Counted from the stretch's first letter, positions 14,019-22,420 are shown. The stretch is DNA of 36,856 nucleotides from a virus (IMGVR_UViG_3300001450_008977:8039-44894), one strand, 5' to 3'. Made by a program: numbers and translations. The notes: generated from the letters alone by a model not told the origin.

Positions 14019-14532
14019 TCAAACTGGAGCGGAAATAGCGGATATAGCTGAAAGTATAGGGAGATGGCCTGATAGAATTATAACTAATGAGAGGCCAACA
14101 CACTTAAGAACTATAGATCCTAGAATAGAAAAAAGAAGTTACTGGACATTTAAAAACTACCCAGATAAGGAAAACTATTTAGATGTTTTACAATATTTTC
14201 CTGATGCTTTAGTTACTCTTCATGGTTGGTTAAGAATTATACCAGGCTTTGTTACAGAAGGAGTTAAGTTGTATAATGGTCATCCTGGTTTAATTACTAA
14301 GTACCCTGACCTTAAAGGTAAAGACCCTCAAATAAAAGCTTATGAACGTGAATATGAAGAGATCGGATCAGTTATACATAAAGTAACAGCAGGAGTAGAT
14401 GAAGGTAAAGTAATTGCTGAAGCTAGTATACCTAATGATGATTTTACTCTTGATGAAGTTTATGATAAATTAAAAGGAGTAAGCTTAGGTTTATGGGTTA
14501 ATTTTCTTAATGATTATTTGAGTCTTCGATAA
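13981..14532 (+). CDS. dpdN: Formyltransferase-fold protein, candidate dPreQ1 formyltransferase
   Basis: 183 aa with the N10-formyl-THF transferase fold of PurN/Fmt: Rossmann start 'IRWIAFFSQTGAEI' (6-19), 'VTLHGWLRIIPGFV' and the catalytic triad N99, H101 ('YNGHPGLI') and D140 ('GVDEGKVI'). It starts inside dpdA and is the last gene of that operon. Phages carrying 7-(formylamino)methyl-7-deazaguanine have such an enzyme (DpdN), acting on the amine of preQ1; a queF is also present to make that amine. Alternatives are a nucleotide-sugar N-formyltransferase or PurN itself. The start at 13981 is needed to keep the first strand. Symbol is tentative. Confidence 0.75.
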   Translation: MQTEGIRWIAFFSQTGAEIADIAESIGRWPDRIITNERPTHLRTIDPRIEKRSYWTFKNYPDKENYLDVLQYFPDALVTLHGWLRIIPGFVTEGVKLYNGHPGLITKYPDLKGKDPQIKAYEREYEEIGSVIHKVTAGVDEGKVIAEASIPNDDFTLDEVYDKLKGVSLGLWVNFLNDYLSLR

Positions 14533-14547
14533 TTTTTTCGTATATTG
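14517..14547 (+). promoter_or_regulatory. Bacteroidota-type promoter, kinase-queF operon
   Basis: TTTG at 14517-14520 within the last codons of the formyltransferase, a 20-nt spacer ending TTTTCG, and TATATTG at 14541-14547; the start codon is at 14562. Confidence 0.82.
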
Positions 14548-14561
14548 AATAAAAAGGTTAT

Positions 14562-15080
14562 ATGGTAAAAAGAATAGCATTAGTAGGAGCTAGTAGTACA
14601 GGGAAGACTACTGTGTATGAACTACTTAAAAATAAATTACCTAAGTACGAATTTATTAATGAATCTACTCGTACAGTAGGTTCTTATGGATTTCCTATTA
14701 ACGAAGCAGGAACTTCTGAGACTCAGTTAGCTATTAGTTCATTTCATCTAGAAGCTTTACTTAATCCTGGTAATATGATATTAGACAGATGTTATATGGA
14801 TCTTGTTGTTTATTCTACTTTCATGGACAAACTTAGTAAAGAAGCTCATAACTATATAGAAGATACTTGGAATAGAGTTAAGAATGAATATACTCATTAT
14901 ATTTATTTCCCTATAGAGTTTGATTCTGTAGACGATGGAGTAAGAAGTATTAATGAAGAATGGAGAGTATCAATTGATAACGAATTTAAATTACTTCTAG
15001 AAGGAGTAAGAAAACCCTACCTTACTGTAACAGGGTCACCATTACAGCGTGTGAATCAAATATTAGAATTTATAAATTAA
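14562..15080 (+). CDS. P-loop nucleoside/nucleotide kinase-like ATPase (NadR/AAA_28 type)
   Basis: 172 aa. Walker A 'GASSTGKTT' at residues 9-17, a Walker B-like 'MILDRCYMDLVVY' in the middle, and an N-terminal strand 'VKRIALV' typical of the NadR ribosylnicotinamide kinase-like family. Such phage proteins phosphorylate a nucleoside or related small molecule. It is directly upstream of queF, so phosphorylation of a deazaguanine nucleoside is conceivable but unproven. First gene after a strong promoter. Confidence 0.75.
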   Translation: MVKRIALVGASSTGKTTVYELLKNKLPKYEFINESTRTVGSYGFPINEAGTSETQLAISSFHLEALLNPGNMILDRCYMDLVVYSTFMDKLSKEAHNYIEDTWNRVKNEYTHYIYFPIEFDSVDDGVRSINEEWRVSIDNEFKLLLEGVRKPYLTVTGSPLQRVNQILEFIN

Positions 15081-15084
15081 AATT

Positions 15085-16023
15085 ATGGAAGAAAAAGGGT
15101 TAAATGCAGACGTTAAAAATTATCAAGAAGTAGTAGATATTGCTTCTAAACATTTAGGAAAAGTAGGCGGTGATGGGTATAAAGATACATACTCACCAGA
15201 ATTATTAGTTAAAGTACCAAGATACTTAAACAGAGAAGGTTACGGACTAACTTCAGACAGTTTTGTAGGAGTAGATACTTGGAACTGTTATGAAGTATCA
15301 GCTATCACTACTAAAGGTCAACCGGTAGCAGGTATGCTTAAAATAGTTTGTCCTTCAAATAGTGAATATCACGTTGAATCTAAGTCAATAAAACTTTATT
15401 TAAATTCATTTAATATGACTCGTATAGCAGATAATGCTAGAGACTGTATTAGCGGTATTGAAGCAAGAGTAAAGAGAGATTTAGATGAGTTACTTGAAAC
15501 TAATACAACTGTTTCTTTTTATGCTAGTGAAGAAGAAGGAAAACCTTTATCTTTTATGAACTATAAAGACTTAGGAGATATAGTAGATCTAGATGAGATA
15601 GACTTTACAGCATTTCAATCCGATGCCTCTCAGTTAAAATCATATAAAGCTAAAAAAGAGAATTTAGCATGGCCTGAATTAAGGTTAAAATCTAACCTTT
15701 TAAGATCTAACTGTAGAGTTACGAATCAACCAGATTGGGGTGATGTATACATTAAGATAAAAGGTGAAAATTTACCTACAGCAGATTCATTGGCAAAGTA
15801 TATAGTTTCACATAGAACCGTAAGTCACTTCCACGAAGAAATTTGTGAAATGGTTTACAAGCATTTAACTGATGCTTTTCAACCAGAGCAGCTTATGGTA
15901 GCATGTTTATATACTAGAAGAGGAGGTTTAGATATTAACCCTGTTAGAGCATCTCATAATATGCTTATCCCAGCTATGTTTGAAGAAAAGGAATTTAGAT
16001 TAGCAAAAACATTAAGGCAATGA
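15085..16023 (+). CDS. queF: NADPH-dependent preQ0 reductase QueF (bimodular type)
   Basis: Reduces the nitrile of preQ0 to the aminomethyl group of preQ1. The 312-aa length matches the two-domain (E. coli YqcD-like) type. Catalytic C210 and D217 lie in 'RSNCRVTNQPDWGDV', E251/E252 in 'HFHEEICE', and the NADPH motif 'ESKSIKLYLNSFN' is at 98-110. All key residues are present, so the enzyme should be active. This fixes the pathway product as preQ1 rather than preQ0. Its stop overlaps the next start (ATGA). Confidence 0.93.
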   Translation: MEEKGLNADVKNYQEVVDIASKHLGKVGGDGYKDTYSPELLVKVPRYLNREGYGLTSDSFVGVDTWNCYEVSAITTKGQPVAGMLKIVCPSNSEYHVESKSIKLYLNSFNMTRIADNARDCISGIEARVKRDLDELLETNTTVSFYASEEEGKPLSFMNYKDLGDIVDLDEIDFTAFQSDASQLKSYKAKKENLAWPELRLKSNLLRSNCRVTNQPDWGDVYIKIKGENLPTADSLAKYIVSHRTVSHFHEEICEMVYKHLTDAFQPEQLMVACLYTRRGGLDINPVRASHNMLIPAMFEEKEFRLAKTLRQ

Positions 16024-16469
16024 GTAAAAAACCAATAGTAGGCTTTACAGCCGGTAATTTTGACCTTCTTCACCCAGGGTATATTTATACTTTTGAGGAT
16101 GCAAAAAAACACTGTGATCACTTTATAGTTTTTTTACAAAGAGACCCGTCTTTAACTAGGTTTAGTAAATATAAACCGGTTATACCTTTATATGAAAGAT
16201 ATAGAGCTTTAATGGCCGTATCTTATGTAGATGAGGTATTTGTATACCAAACTGAAGAAGAGCTTTACAACTTAATAGTAAATTTTAAACCAGATATCAG
16301 GATTCTTGGAGAAGATTACATAGGTAAAACGTTTACAGGAGATGATTTGCCTCCTAAGATCGTATATACGTCTAGAGCTCATAGTTGGTCTACAACAAAA
16401 CTTAAAGATTTAATTACTAAACAAACTATGCAACAAAATCCTGATGTATTAAATAAAGAATATGAGTAA
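16020..16469 (+). CDS. Cytidylyltransferase-like protein (TagD/HldE family)
   Basis: 149 aa. 'TAGNFDLLHPGYIYTFEDA' contains the H-x-G-H-type site (as HPGY, last His changed to Tyr), 'YERYRALMAVSYVDEVF' and 'RILGEDYIGK' are the family's middle motifs, and 'WSTTKLKDLI' is the C-terminal S-T-T motif. Family members make CDP-glycerol or ADP-heptose. With the cupin and glycosyltransferases nearby it may activate a sugar or polyol. The HPGY change at the nucleotide site may lower or alter activity. Confidence 0.82.
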   Translation: MSKKPIVGFTAGNFDLLHPGYIYTFEDAKKHCDHFIVFLQRDPSLTRFSKYKPVIPLYERYRALMAVSYVDEVFVYQTEEELYNLIVNFKPDIRILGEDYIGKTFTGDDLPPKIVYTSRAHSWSTTKLKDLITKQTMQQNPDVLNKEYE

Positions 16470-16719
16470 AGAAATAATTGAAGAAATCGAACTTATAGCT
16501 GAAAGAGTACCTCCAGGAGATAACTGGGAATTAGTTATTGATAGAGAAAATATTATAGATGGGTTAGTACAGACATTAAATACATATGTTAGAAAAACTA
16601 AATTTCAAGGCCACTATAGATTAGAACCTTTAAATGGAAAATTATTCGCTATTAATCAGACAGAAGTAGATATAAAAGAACCTGAACCTGAAAAGTTTGA
16701 TCTATATGGGGAAATGTAA
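16462..16719 (+). CDS. Hypothetical protein (85 aa)
   Basis: Overlaps both neighbours (8 nt upstream, TAATG downstream), so it is part of the operon. Acidic, with 'IIEEIELIAERVPPGDNWELVID' at the N-terminus (partly quoted), a basic centre 'YVRKTKFQGHYR' and an acidic Pro-Glu tail. No family recognised. Confidence 0.65.
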   Translation: MSKEIIEEIELIAERVPPGDNWELVIDRENIIDGLVQTLNTYVRKTKFQGHYRLEPLNGKLFAINQTEVDIKEPEPEKFDLYGEM

Positions 16720-17291
16720 TGTCTCGAATTATAAAAAAATTATCGCATAAGTATCAATTTTTAGAGTTAGAATTAGAAGATACTGAAGAGCAAGCTGAAG
16801 AGTATGCTACTGTCTTTAATAGGTATTTTGGAAAATACTTTATAGATAAAAATGCTGAAATGTGGGTTAATGAAGAGACTGGAGAAGTAAGAAATAAACC
16901 TCCTAGTGAACAAGAAAAAATAAAAAAAAGAAACAAACCTGAAAAATTAAAAAAGATATATAAAATGCTTTCTAAGCACTTACATCCAGATAAAGGAGGT
17001 ACCGATGAAACATTTTCAGAACTAAAACAAGCCTATGATTATAACGATTTATTAAGTTTAGTCAAAATTGCTGGTAATAATAATATAGAAATAGAAGTAA
17101 GTGAAGAAGATATAGAATTAGCTGAAAAGTCTATAAATAGATTACAAAAGTCAATTATTAATTTTCAAAATACTCTAGCCTGGCATTTCTGCACTGGAGA
17201 TAAAAACAAAAAACTCGCTGTTTTACATTCAGTTGAAAAAGAAACAGGAATTAAAATAAAAAAAGAAGATTACCCAGAAGAATTATTATGA
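16719..17291 (+). CDS. J-domain (DnaJ-like) protein
   Basis: 190 aa. The core of a J domain is at about residues 72-106: 'KLKKIYKMLSKHLHPDKGG' with H89-P90-D91, then 'FSELKQAYDYND'. J domains stimulate ATP hydrolysis by Hsp70 (DnaK); the helix before HPD is basic, as required. The N-terminal 70 residues and the C-terminal helix-rich region ('EEDIELAEKSINRLQKSI') are not recognised and may bind a phage substrate. With GroES, GroEL and Hsp20 this makes four chaperone genes. No phage Hsp70 was seen, so the host DnaK is the likely partner. Confidence 0.88.
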   Translation: MSRIIKKLSHKYQFLELELEDTEEQAEEYATVFNRYFGKYFIDKNAEMWVNEETGEVRNKPPSEQEKIKKRNKPEKLKKIYKMLSKHLHPDKGGTDETFSELKQAYDYNDLLSLVKIAGNNNIEIEVSEEDIELAEKSINRLQKSIINFQNTLAWHFCTGDKNKKLAVLHSVEKETGIKIKKEDYPEELL

Positions 17292-18136
17292 ATTATATTT
17301 CCGGAGAAAAATTTCAAGATCTGTGTTCTACTCAAATTTCTGTTCCTGAGTTTTTTCCTTATGAATCTAAACTTAGTAGAGCTCATAGTGCGTATACTTT
17401 TGATAGTTATGACAACTGGGGTCTTATATATGTTAACAATGATTTAATTAAATCTACTATTAAACAAGATCATATAGAAAGCGGACCAGTAGATTTATAC
17501 AGTATGTTAGAAAAAATGAAAAATCCTTTTTCGTTGGTTCTCCACTGTAATGATTCACCAGTTGAAGAAGAAGACTTAAGGTATTTTAATATTCCTAATT
17601 GTAAAAAAATATATGCTCAAAACGTATTGGTAAGAGATGATAGAGTTACTCCTCTTCCTATAGGGCTAGGTAATAGCTGTTGGCCTTATGGAGACTTAGA
17701 TACTTTTGAAAGTATAGACGTACCTTGTAGTAAAACGAAAGAAATATTTTTCAATTTTACAGTAGAAGGTGGATGCAGAGATATAAAAAGACCTGATTGC
17801 TTTAATAGATGTAAAGAGATAGGATTAGTTTGGAGTAAACCTACAGCACAGGAGGAATACTTAAATAAACTTAAAAACCACAAATTCATTATATCACCAG
17901 AAGGCAATGGAGTTGATTGTCATAGAACATGGGAAGCTCTTTATTTAAAGACTATTCCGATAGTTGATAGAAGTTTAGTTACTGAGTATTTTTCTCAATA
18001 TTTTCCTATGGTATTGGTAGATGATTGGAATACTTTTAGTTTAGACCAACTACATGGAGTATATGAAAATGCTGATTGGAGCAATAGCCATCTTTTGGAT
18101 TTTGATAATTACGTAAAAAAATTTATAAATGATTAA
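17288..18136 (+). CDS. Exostosin-like glycosyltransferase
   Basis: 282 aa. The C-terminal 'FIISPEGNGVDCHRTWEAL' then 'LKTIPIV' is typical of the GT47/exostosin-like nucleotide-sugar-binding half (S/C-P-x-G-x-G-x-D-x-x-R-x-W-E). N-terminal half has 'GLIYVNNDLIKSTI' and 'PLPIGLGNS'. It probably transfers a sugar to a surface glycan, virion protein or modified DNA. ATGA overlap with the J-domain gene and an 8-nt overlap with the SGNH gene. No signal peptide. Confidence 0.72.
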   Translation: MNYISGEKFQDLCSTQISVPEFFPYESKLSRAHSAYTFDSYDNWGLIYVNNDLIKSTIKQDHIESGPVDLYSMLEKMKNPFSLVLHCNDSPVEEEDLRYFNIPNCKKIYAQNVLVRDDRVTPLPIGLGNSCWPYGDLDTFESIDVPCSKTKEIFFNFTVEGGCRDIKRPDCFNRCKEIGLVWSKPTAQEEYLNKLKNHKFIISPEGNGVDCHRTWEALYLKTIPIVDRSLVTEYFSQYFPMVLVDDWNTFSLDQLHGVYENADWSNSHLLDFDNYVKKFIND

Positions 18137-19019
18137 TAGGTTAATAACATTTGGGGATAGTTTCACTGAAGGAGAAGGAGCATGGTTAGAAAAAACAGTT
18201 AAAATAGAAAAAAAATATAAAGATAATCCTAGTGAAGGATGTAGTATAATCAGCGAATTTAATTTTAAGTATAGTTGGCCCACTCAATTAGCAAAACTTT
18301 TACAAATTAAAGAATCTTATAAAGTTGGAAATCGAACATATGATACTAAATTTCTGAATGCTGGCTCTTGTGGAGCGTCTAACGATTATATTTTTAATGA
18401 TGTATTTAAAAAAGATTCTCTTTTAGATTTCAATGAAGAAGATCTTATAGTAGTAATGTGGAGTTCAGGAATAAGAAATAAAATTCCTTTCTTTCCTAAG
18501 TCTTTTACAGATAGCGGACCAATAGGATTAGGTTGGTCTTTAAATGAAGTCCTTTCTGATTATGGAAGCATAAATTTTTTAAAAAGATATCATAAGAATG
18601 AAGCAGATATAAAATATATTGACAAAGTTTTATCTCCTTTTATGAAGGATTATTTTAAGAAATATATGACTGTATGTTATGATAGTGCGTATTATAATTT
18701 AGTAAATTTTAACTATATTTATTTTCTTCAAGAATTTTTCAAATATAAAAAATGTCAATATATCTTTATAGATGGTTTTGAAGAGATGAATTCATTTGAT
18801 TCTAATAATGAAAAATGGGGGTTAGTAGACAAGACTAAGTATTGGAAATTTGGAGCCTCTACTGCTTGGGATCATTTGAATAAAATAGGAGGAGATGTAT
18901 TTGAAAATACTGAACTAGCGTTTAGCCCTCCAGGTCAAAGAAATCACCCTAATAGACATGGGTATAAGATTCTAGGAGACTTACTTTACGATTTTTATAA
19001 AAAAAGCTTGTCTCCCTGA
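18129..19019 (+). CDS. SGNH/GDSL-like hydrolase, paralogue 2
   Basis: 296 aa. Block I is 'TFGDSFTEGEGAW' (GDS with S11 as nucleophile), 'NAGSCGASNDYI' resembles block II/III, and 'HPNRHGYKILGDLL' is block V. It shares its middle ('FIDGFEEMNSFDSNNEKW', 'KTKYWKFGASTAWDHLNK') with the SGNH protein at 11311, so the two are diverged paralogues in different operons. It follows a glycosyltransferase, suggesting acyl or sulfate trimming on a glycan. The -33 element of the next promoter overlaps its end. Confidence 0.75.
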   Translation: MINRLITFGDSFTEGEGAWLEKTVKIEKKYKDNPSEGCSIISEFNFKYSWPTQLAKLLQIKESYKVGNRTYDTKFLNAGSCGASNDYIFNDVFKKDSLLDFNEEDLIVVMWSSGIRNKIPFFPKSFTDSGPIGLGWSLNEVLSDYGSINFLKRYHKNEADIKYIDKVLSPFMKDYFKKYMTVCYDSAYYNLVNFNYIYFLQEFFKYKKCQYIFIDGFEEMNSFDSNNEKWGLVDKTKYWKFGASTAWDHLNKIGGDVFENTELAFSPPGQRNHPNRHGYKILGDLLYDFYKKSLSP

Positions 19020-19038
19020 GATATTTTTCTTATCTTTA
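19008..19038 (+). promoter_or_regulatory. Bacteroidota-type promoter before 19061 gene
   Basis: TTG at 19008-19010, a 20-nt spacer ending TTTTCT, and TATCTTTA at 19031-19038; start codon at 19061 behind 'AAAAAGGTTATATTATG', nearly the same leader as before the 14562 gene. Confidence 0.8.
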
Positions 19039-19060
19039 TAGTAAATAAAAAGGTTATATT

Positions 19061-19561
19061 ATGTCAAAAAATTTAAATCTCATACTAGAGTATTGTAATA
19101 AACTTAAAGAGTTAGCTCCACTAGAAGGATTAGACCCTGACCAAGTGTCTGGCTTATACGGTGAGGCTCAAGCTAAAAAAATTATTCTTGAAAAAATAGA
19201 TAAAGGTTATAAACCAGCTCCTCCAAGACAAGATAATATAGACGGTACTGGTGATCTAGGTACTTATTCAGTAAAATTCTTAACTCCTAAGATGGATGTT
19301 AAAAAATCTTCTGAACGAAATCTTATACAGCTTCATTCTGATCTTAATTTTGACTTTTTGACTGTTATATGTGATACAGGAGAAGTATTTAATGTTCCAA
19401 GAGAAAAAATTGTTAATGATAGGGATTTCTATATTAATGAAAGAAGAGAATTAAAAATGATAAACTGGATGACTAATGGACAAAGAAAAAAATGTTCTAT
19501 TAGACCTACTAATGATAATTGGAATACCTTAATTAATAATTATTTAGTTTGTAAATTATAA
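19061..19561 (+). CDS. Hypothetical protein (166 aa)
   Basis: Own promoter, single-gene unit. 'LYGEAQAKKIILEKI' followed by 'GTGDLGTYSVKFLT' resembles the E ... D-x(n)-V-K spacing of PD-(D/E)XK nucleases (restriction-endonuclease-like), but the match is weak. C-terminal half has 'MINWMTNGQRKKCS' and 'NWNTLINNYL'. No secretion signal. Placed just before DNA polymerase, so a nucleic-acid role is possible. Confidence 0.6.
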   Translation: MSKNLNLILEYCNKLKELAPLEGLDPDQVSGLYGEAQAKKIILEKIDKGYKPAPPRQDNIDGTGDLGTYSVKFLTPKMDVKKSSERNLIQLHSDLNFDFLTVICDTGEVFNVPREKIVNDRDFYINERRELKMINWMTNGQRKKCSIRPTNDNWNTLINNYLVCKL

Positions 19562-19577
19562 AAAAATTCTTATATTA
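19548..19577 (+). promoter_or_regulatory. Bacteroidota-type promoter, DNA polymerase (leaderless)
   Basis: TTTG at 19548-19551, a 19-nt spacer ending AATTCT, and TATATTA at 19571-19577. The start codon at 19584 is 13 nt from the first T of the -7 box, so the transcript should start at or 1-2 nt before the ATG. Confidence 0.78.
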
Positions 19578-19583
19578 TATTAT

Positions 19584-21908
19584 ATGCAGTTAGAAAAAAA
19601 GTACTATACGGTCCAAGATAAGGAGACCTTAAAACTCTTACATCAACATATTACTGAATCAGAAGTTATTGCTGTTGATACCGAGACGACTGGTCTTAAT
19701 CCTAGAAAGGATAAGATTGTAGGATGGTCTGTATCCGGTGACGAAGGAATAGGTTTCTACTTACCTACTTTAGTATTTAACTTTGATAAAGACGAACTAG
19801 AATTACAGACTATCGACGGTACTTCTACTGAAACTATATCTAGGAACTTACTTAAGTTACTTAAAGGTAAGAAACTTGTATTTCATAATGCTTCGTTTGA
19901 CGTTCAGTTTATTAAGAACTATTTAGGTGTAGATTTACTTCCTGACGTTTGGGTTGATACTGGTTTACTAGTTCATACAGTTTACGAGGAAGGTGCTTTT
20001 GGTTACGGTAATCCTTTTGGGTTAAAGTCAATTGCAATAATGAATCAGAAAGAGCTTGGCTTAGATGTAGAGAAAGCCGCTAACGAAGAGCAAGTTGAAC
20101 TTAAAGAGAGTATTAAAAAGAACGGTGGCCAGACTACAAAGGCTTTATACGAGATTTATAAAGCTGATTTAGATATATTATCTAAGTATGCTTCTGCAGA
20201 TACCGATCTTACTCTTCGTATATGTAATCTATACCTTAAAAAGCTTAAAGAGGAAGGCTTAGAGAAGTTTTTCTTTGAAGAAGAGGTTATGCCTATCTAC
20301 CGTGAAGTGACTGTACCTATGGAAGCTCAAGGAGTCGATCTTGATATGAACTTACTTAATAAGATACATGACGAGATAGTAATAGATCAAAAAGAGAATA
20401 AAGAGATTGTTATGAAGTCTTTACTTGCTATACCAGAGGTTAAAGAATGGGTAGTAGCTACTTCTATGACTAACTATCCAGTTTCTCATAAAGGTAATTG
20501 GGCTCAAACGCTAGTACAAAGGTACTCTCTACCATTACCTAAGTCCGAAAAGACTGGTAAGTACTCTCTTACTCAAAAGTATATCGAAGAGTTAGATGAC
20601 TCTAGTGTTAAGCAGTTTTTGCTTACCGGAGATCAAAGCCTACTAGAGGACGTTGAGAAAGCACGTTTATCGATGTCGCTATGGAAAGAATCTAACGATG
20701 GAGACTACATTAATATACAGTCAAAGAAGCATTTAGGAGAGATAGTCTTTAAGTATATGGGCATTAAACCTAAAGTATCAGGAGCTAATACTAAATCCGG
20801 TAGAGATAAGTTTGACATGAGTATGGTTGAGGAGTTATCTAAGACTTATGCATGGGCTGAGAACTTACGTATATATAATAAGTTGCTTAAGATTAAGTCT
20901 ACTTACGTAGATAGATTTAGAGATAGGAATGAGGACGGTAGATACTACTTTTACTTTAAGCAGAACGGAACTGTGTCTGGTCGTTATGGATCTGATGCTC
21001 AACAGCTGCCTAAACCTTTAGAAGAAGGAGAAGATGCTCCTATCATTATGAAGTATGTTAATATAGTTAGAGCTTTCTTAACTGCTGGTGATGGTAGAAA
21101 GGTTATCGATGCTGATTACGAATCACTAGAGCCTCATTGCTTTGCATCAGTAACAGGAGATGAGAACCTAAGGGAGATATTTAGAAAAGGATGGGACTTC
21201 TACTCTACTGTTGCTATACAAACTGAGAACTTACAAGGAGTATCTGCTGATAAAAAAGCTGATAACTACCTTAAAAAGCTAGACCCTATTAAACGTAATA
21301 AAGCTAAAGCTTATTCTTTAGGTATTGCCTACGGTATGGAAGCTTATGCTCTTAAAATGACATTAGGTGTAGATCAGAAAGAAGCTGAGAGACTTATCAA
21401 AGGATACCTAGATGGTTTTCCTCAGTTAGCTGAATGGAGAGAGAGATCTAGAGAAGAAGTTAAAGCCTATGGACGTATAACTAACTACGTCGGTAGAATT
21501 AGACATTTGCCTCGAGTTAAGCAGTACTATGAAAAATTCGATAATAAATTAATGGATTGGAGATTTAGAAAGTCGTTAGAACCTACTTACGGTAAAGATA
21601 AGGTTATCAAAGCTTATAGAGACTTTAGAAATGGGCTTAATAACTGCCTTAACTTTCAGTTACAGAGTTTAGCAGCTGCTGTTGTGAATAGAGCTGCTTT
21701 AGTAATTAACCGTAAAGCTAAAGAACTTGGTATAGATGCTTCTGTACAAGCTCAAGTACATGATCAATTGATTATTAACTGCGATAAGAAAGATGTTGCT
21801 ATGTTTGCTCCTATAGTTCAAGAGATTATGGAGACTACTACTCAACTACCTGGCGTTACGTTAAAAGCACCTCCTGAGATATCAGATAACTGGAGAGATG
21901 GACATTAA
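19584..21908 (+). CDS. DNA polymerase, family A, with 3'-5' exonuclease
   Basis: 774 aa. Exonuclease motifs: Exo I D32-x-E34 in 'VDTETTGLNP', Exo II 'FHNASFDVQF', Exo III 'YASADTDLTL'. Polymerase motifs: A at D511 ('DADYESLEPH'), B 'RNKAKAYSLGIAYG' (571-584) with R571 and K575, and C 'QVHDQL' (H726, D727, Q728). Motif C normally reads HDE, so the second acidic residue is Gln here. Tyr577 occupies the position where Phe or Tyr controls ddNTP selection. No 5'-nuclease domain. It is the likely phage replicase, driven by its own apparently leaderless promoter. Confidence 0.95.
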   Translation: MQLEKKYYTVQDKETLKLLHQHITESEVIAVDTETTGLNPRKDKIVGWSVSGDEGIGFYLPTLVFNFDKDELELQTIDGTSTETISRNLLKLLKGKKLVFHNASFDVQFIKNYLGVDLLPDVWVDTGLLVHTVYEEGAFGYGNPFGLKSIAIMNQKELGLDVEKAANEEQVELKESIKKNGGQTTKALYEIYKADLDILSKYASADTDLTLRICNLYLKKLKEEGLEKFFFEEEVMPIYREVTVPMEAQGVDLDMNLLNKIHDEIVIDQKENKEIVMKSLLAIPEVKEWVVATSMTNYPVSHKGNWAQTLVQRYSLPLPKSEKTGKYSLTQKYIEELDDSSVKQFLLTGDQSLLEDVEKARLSMSLWKESNDGDYINIQSKKHLGEIVFKYMGIKPKVSGANTKSGRDKFDMSMVEELSKTYAWAENLRIYNKLLKIKSTYVDRFRDRNEDGRYYFYFKQNGTVSGRYGSDAQQLPKPLEEGEDAPIIMKYVNIVRAFLTAGDGRKVIDADYESLEPHCFASVTGDENLREIFRKGWDFYSTVAIQTENLQGVSADKKADNYLKKLDPIKRNKAKAYSLGIAYGMEAYALKMTLGVDQKEAERLIKGYLDGFPQLAEWRERSREEVKAYGRITNYVGRIRHLPRVKQYYEKFDNKLMDWRFRKSLEPTYGKDKVIKAYRDFRNGLNNCLNFQLQSLAAAVVNRAALVINRKAKELGIDASVQAQVHDQLIINCDKKDVAMFAPIVQEIMETTTQLPGVTLKAPPEISDNWRDGH

Positions 21909-21937
21909 AACTAAAAATAGAGATATTTATTATAAAG

Positions 21938-21970
21938 AGAATCGACTCGAGAGCGATTTTAATTTTTATT
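21938..21970 (+). terminator. Possible terminator after DNA polymerase
   Basis: AGAATCG (21938-21944) pairs with CGATTTT (21954-21960), seven pairs including one G-T, around loop ACTCGAGAG, followed by AATTTTTATT. The stem is A/T-rich, so strength is doubtful. The same loop forms the left arm of an inverted repeat around hsp20. Confidence 0.4.
21945..21955 (+). repeat. Inverted repeat, left arm (hsp20 flank)
   Basis: ACTCGAGAGCG, perfectly complementary to CGCTCTCGAGT at 22428-22438. With flanking bases the RNA pairing extends to 13 bp including a G-U. The two arms bracket the hsp20 gene and are unusually GC-rich for this genome. Confidence 0.75.
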
Positions 21971-22006
21971 AACCGAGTAGCTTAGGCACTCACAAAACAC
22001 AATGAT

Positions 22007-22420
22007 ATGAGTACATTATTTTATGAACGTAATCCGTTCGACATTTTAGTAAGAAATTTTTTCCAAGACGCCAACACTTACAGACCGTTGGCAGAATCCA
22101 AATTACCTCACCCAGTAGATATTTACGAAAAAGAAATAGGTTTAGGCTTAGATATAGCTTGTACCGGGATCTCAAAAGAAGATATCGATATTCAAATAGA
22201 AGGTAATATAATTAGAGTAAATTACGATAAACCAGACGGCGATGATAATACTGGAAAGTATATTCACAAAGGCATCGCTAAAAGATCATTCAACTTAGGT
22301 TGGAAGATAGATAGTAAGTTTAACTTAAGTAAAGCTACAGCTGAATTTAAAAACGGACTATTACAAGTTATTATTCCTTTTGCTAAAGGATCAGAACCAA
22401 AAACTTTGAAAATTAGCTAA
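22007..22420 (+). CDS. Small heat shock protein (Hsp20/alpha-crystallin)
   Basis: 137 aa. The alpha-crystallin domain runs from about residue 37 to 125: 'PVDIYEKEIGLGLDIAC', 'ISKEDIDIQIEGNIIRV', and 'AEFKNGLLQVIIP', the family's A-x-x-x-N-G-L-L motif. It is an ATP-independent holdase preventing aggregation in the cytoplasm. The C-terminal 'KTLKIS' resembles the I-x-I oligomerisation motif. It is separated from the polymerase by a possible terminator, and its leader has a small hairpin (GAGT/ACTC around 21975-21991). No -33/-7 promoter was found, so it may be expressed by read-through. Confidence 0.92.
   Translation: MSTLFYERNPFDILVRNFFQDANTYRPLAESKLPHPVDIYEKEIGLGLDIACTGISKEDIDIQIEGNIIRVNYDKPDGDDNTGKYIHKGIAKRSFNLGWKIDSKFNLSKATAEFKNGLLQVIIPFAKGSEPKTLKIS

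Noticed and set aside
21975-22006. Hairpin GAGT/ACTC plus A-rich tail before hsp20, superficially like a preQ1-I aptamer
   Set aside because: The tail has no CTA or similar partner for the loop, so the second helix cannot form; hsp20 has no link to the pathway.
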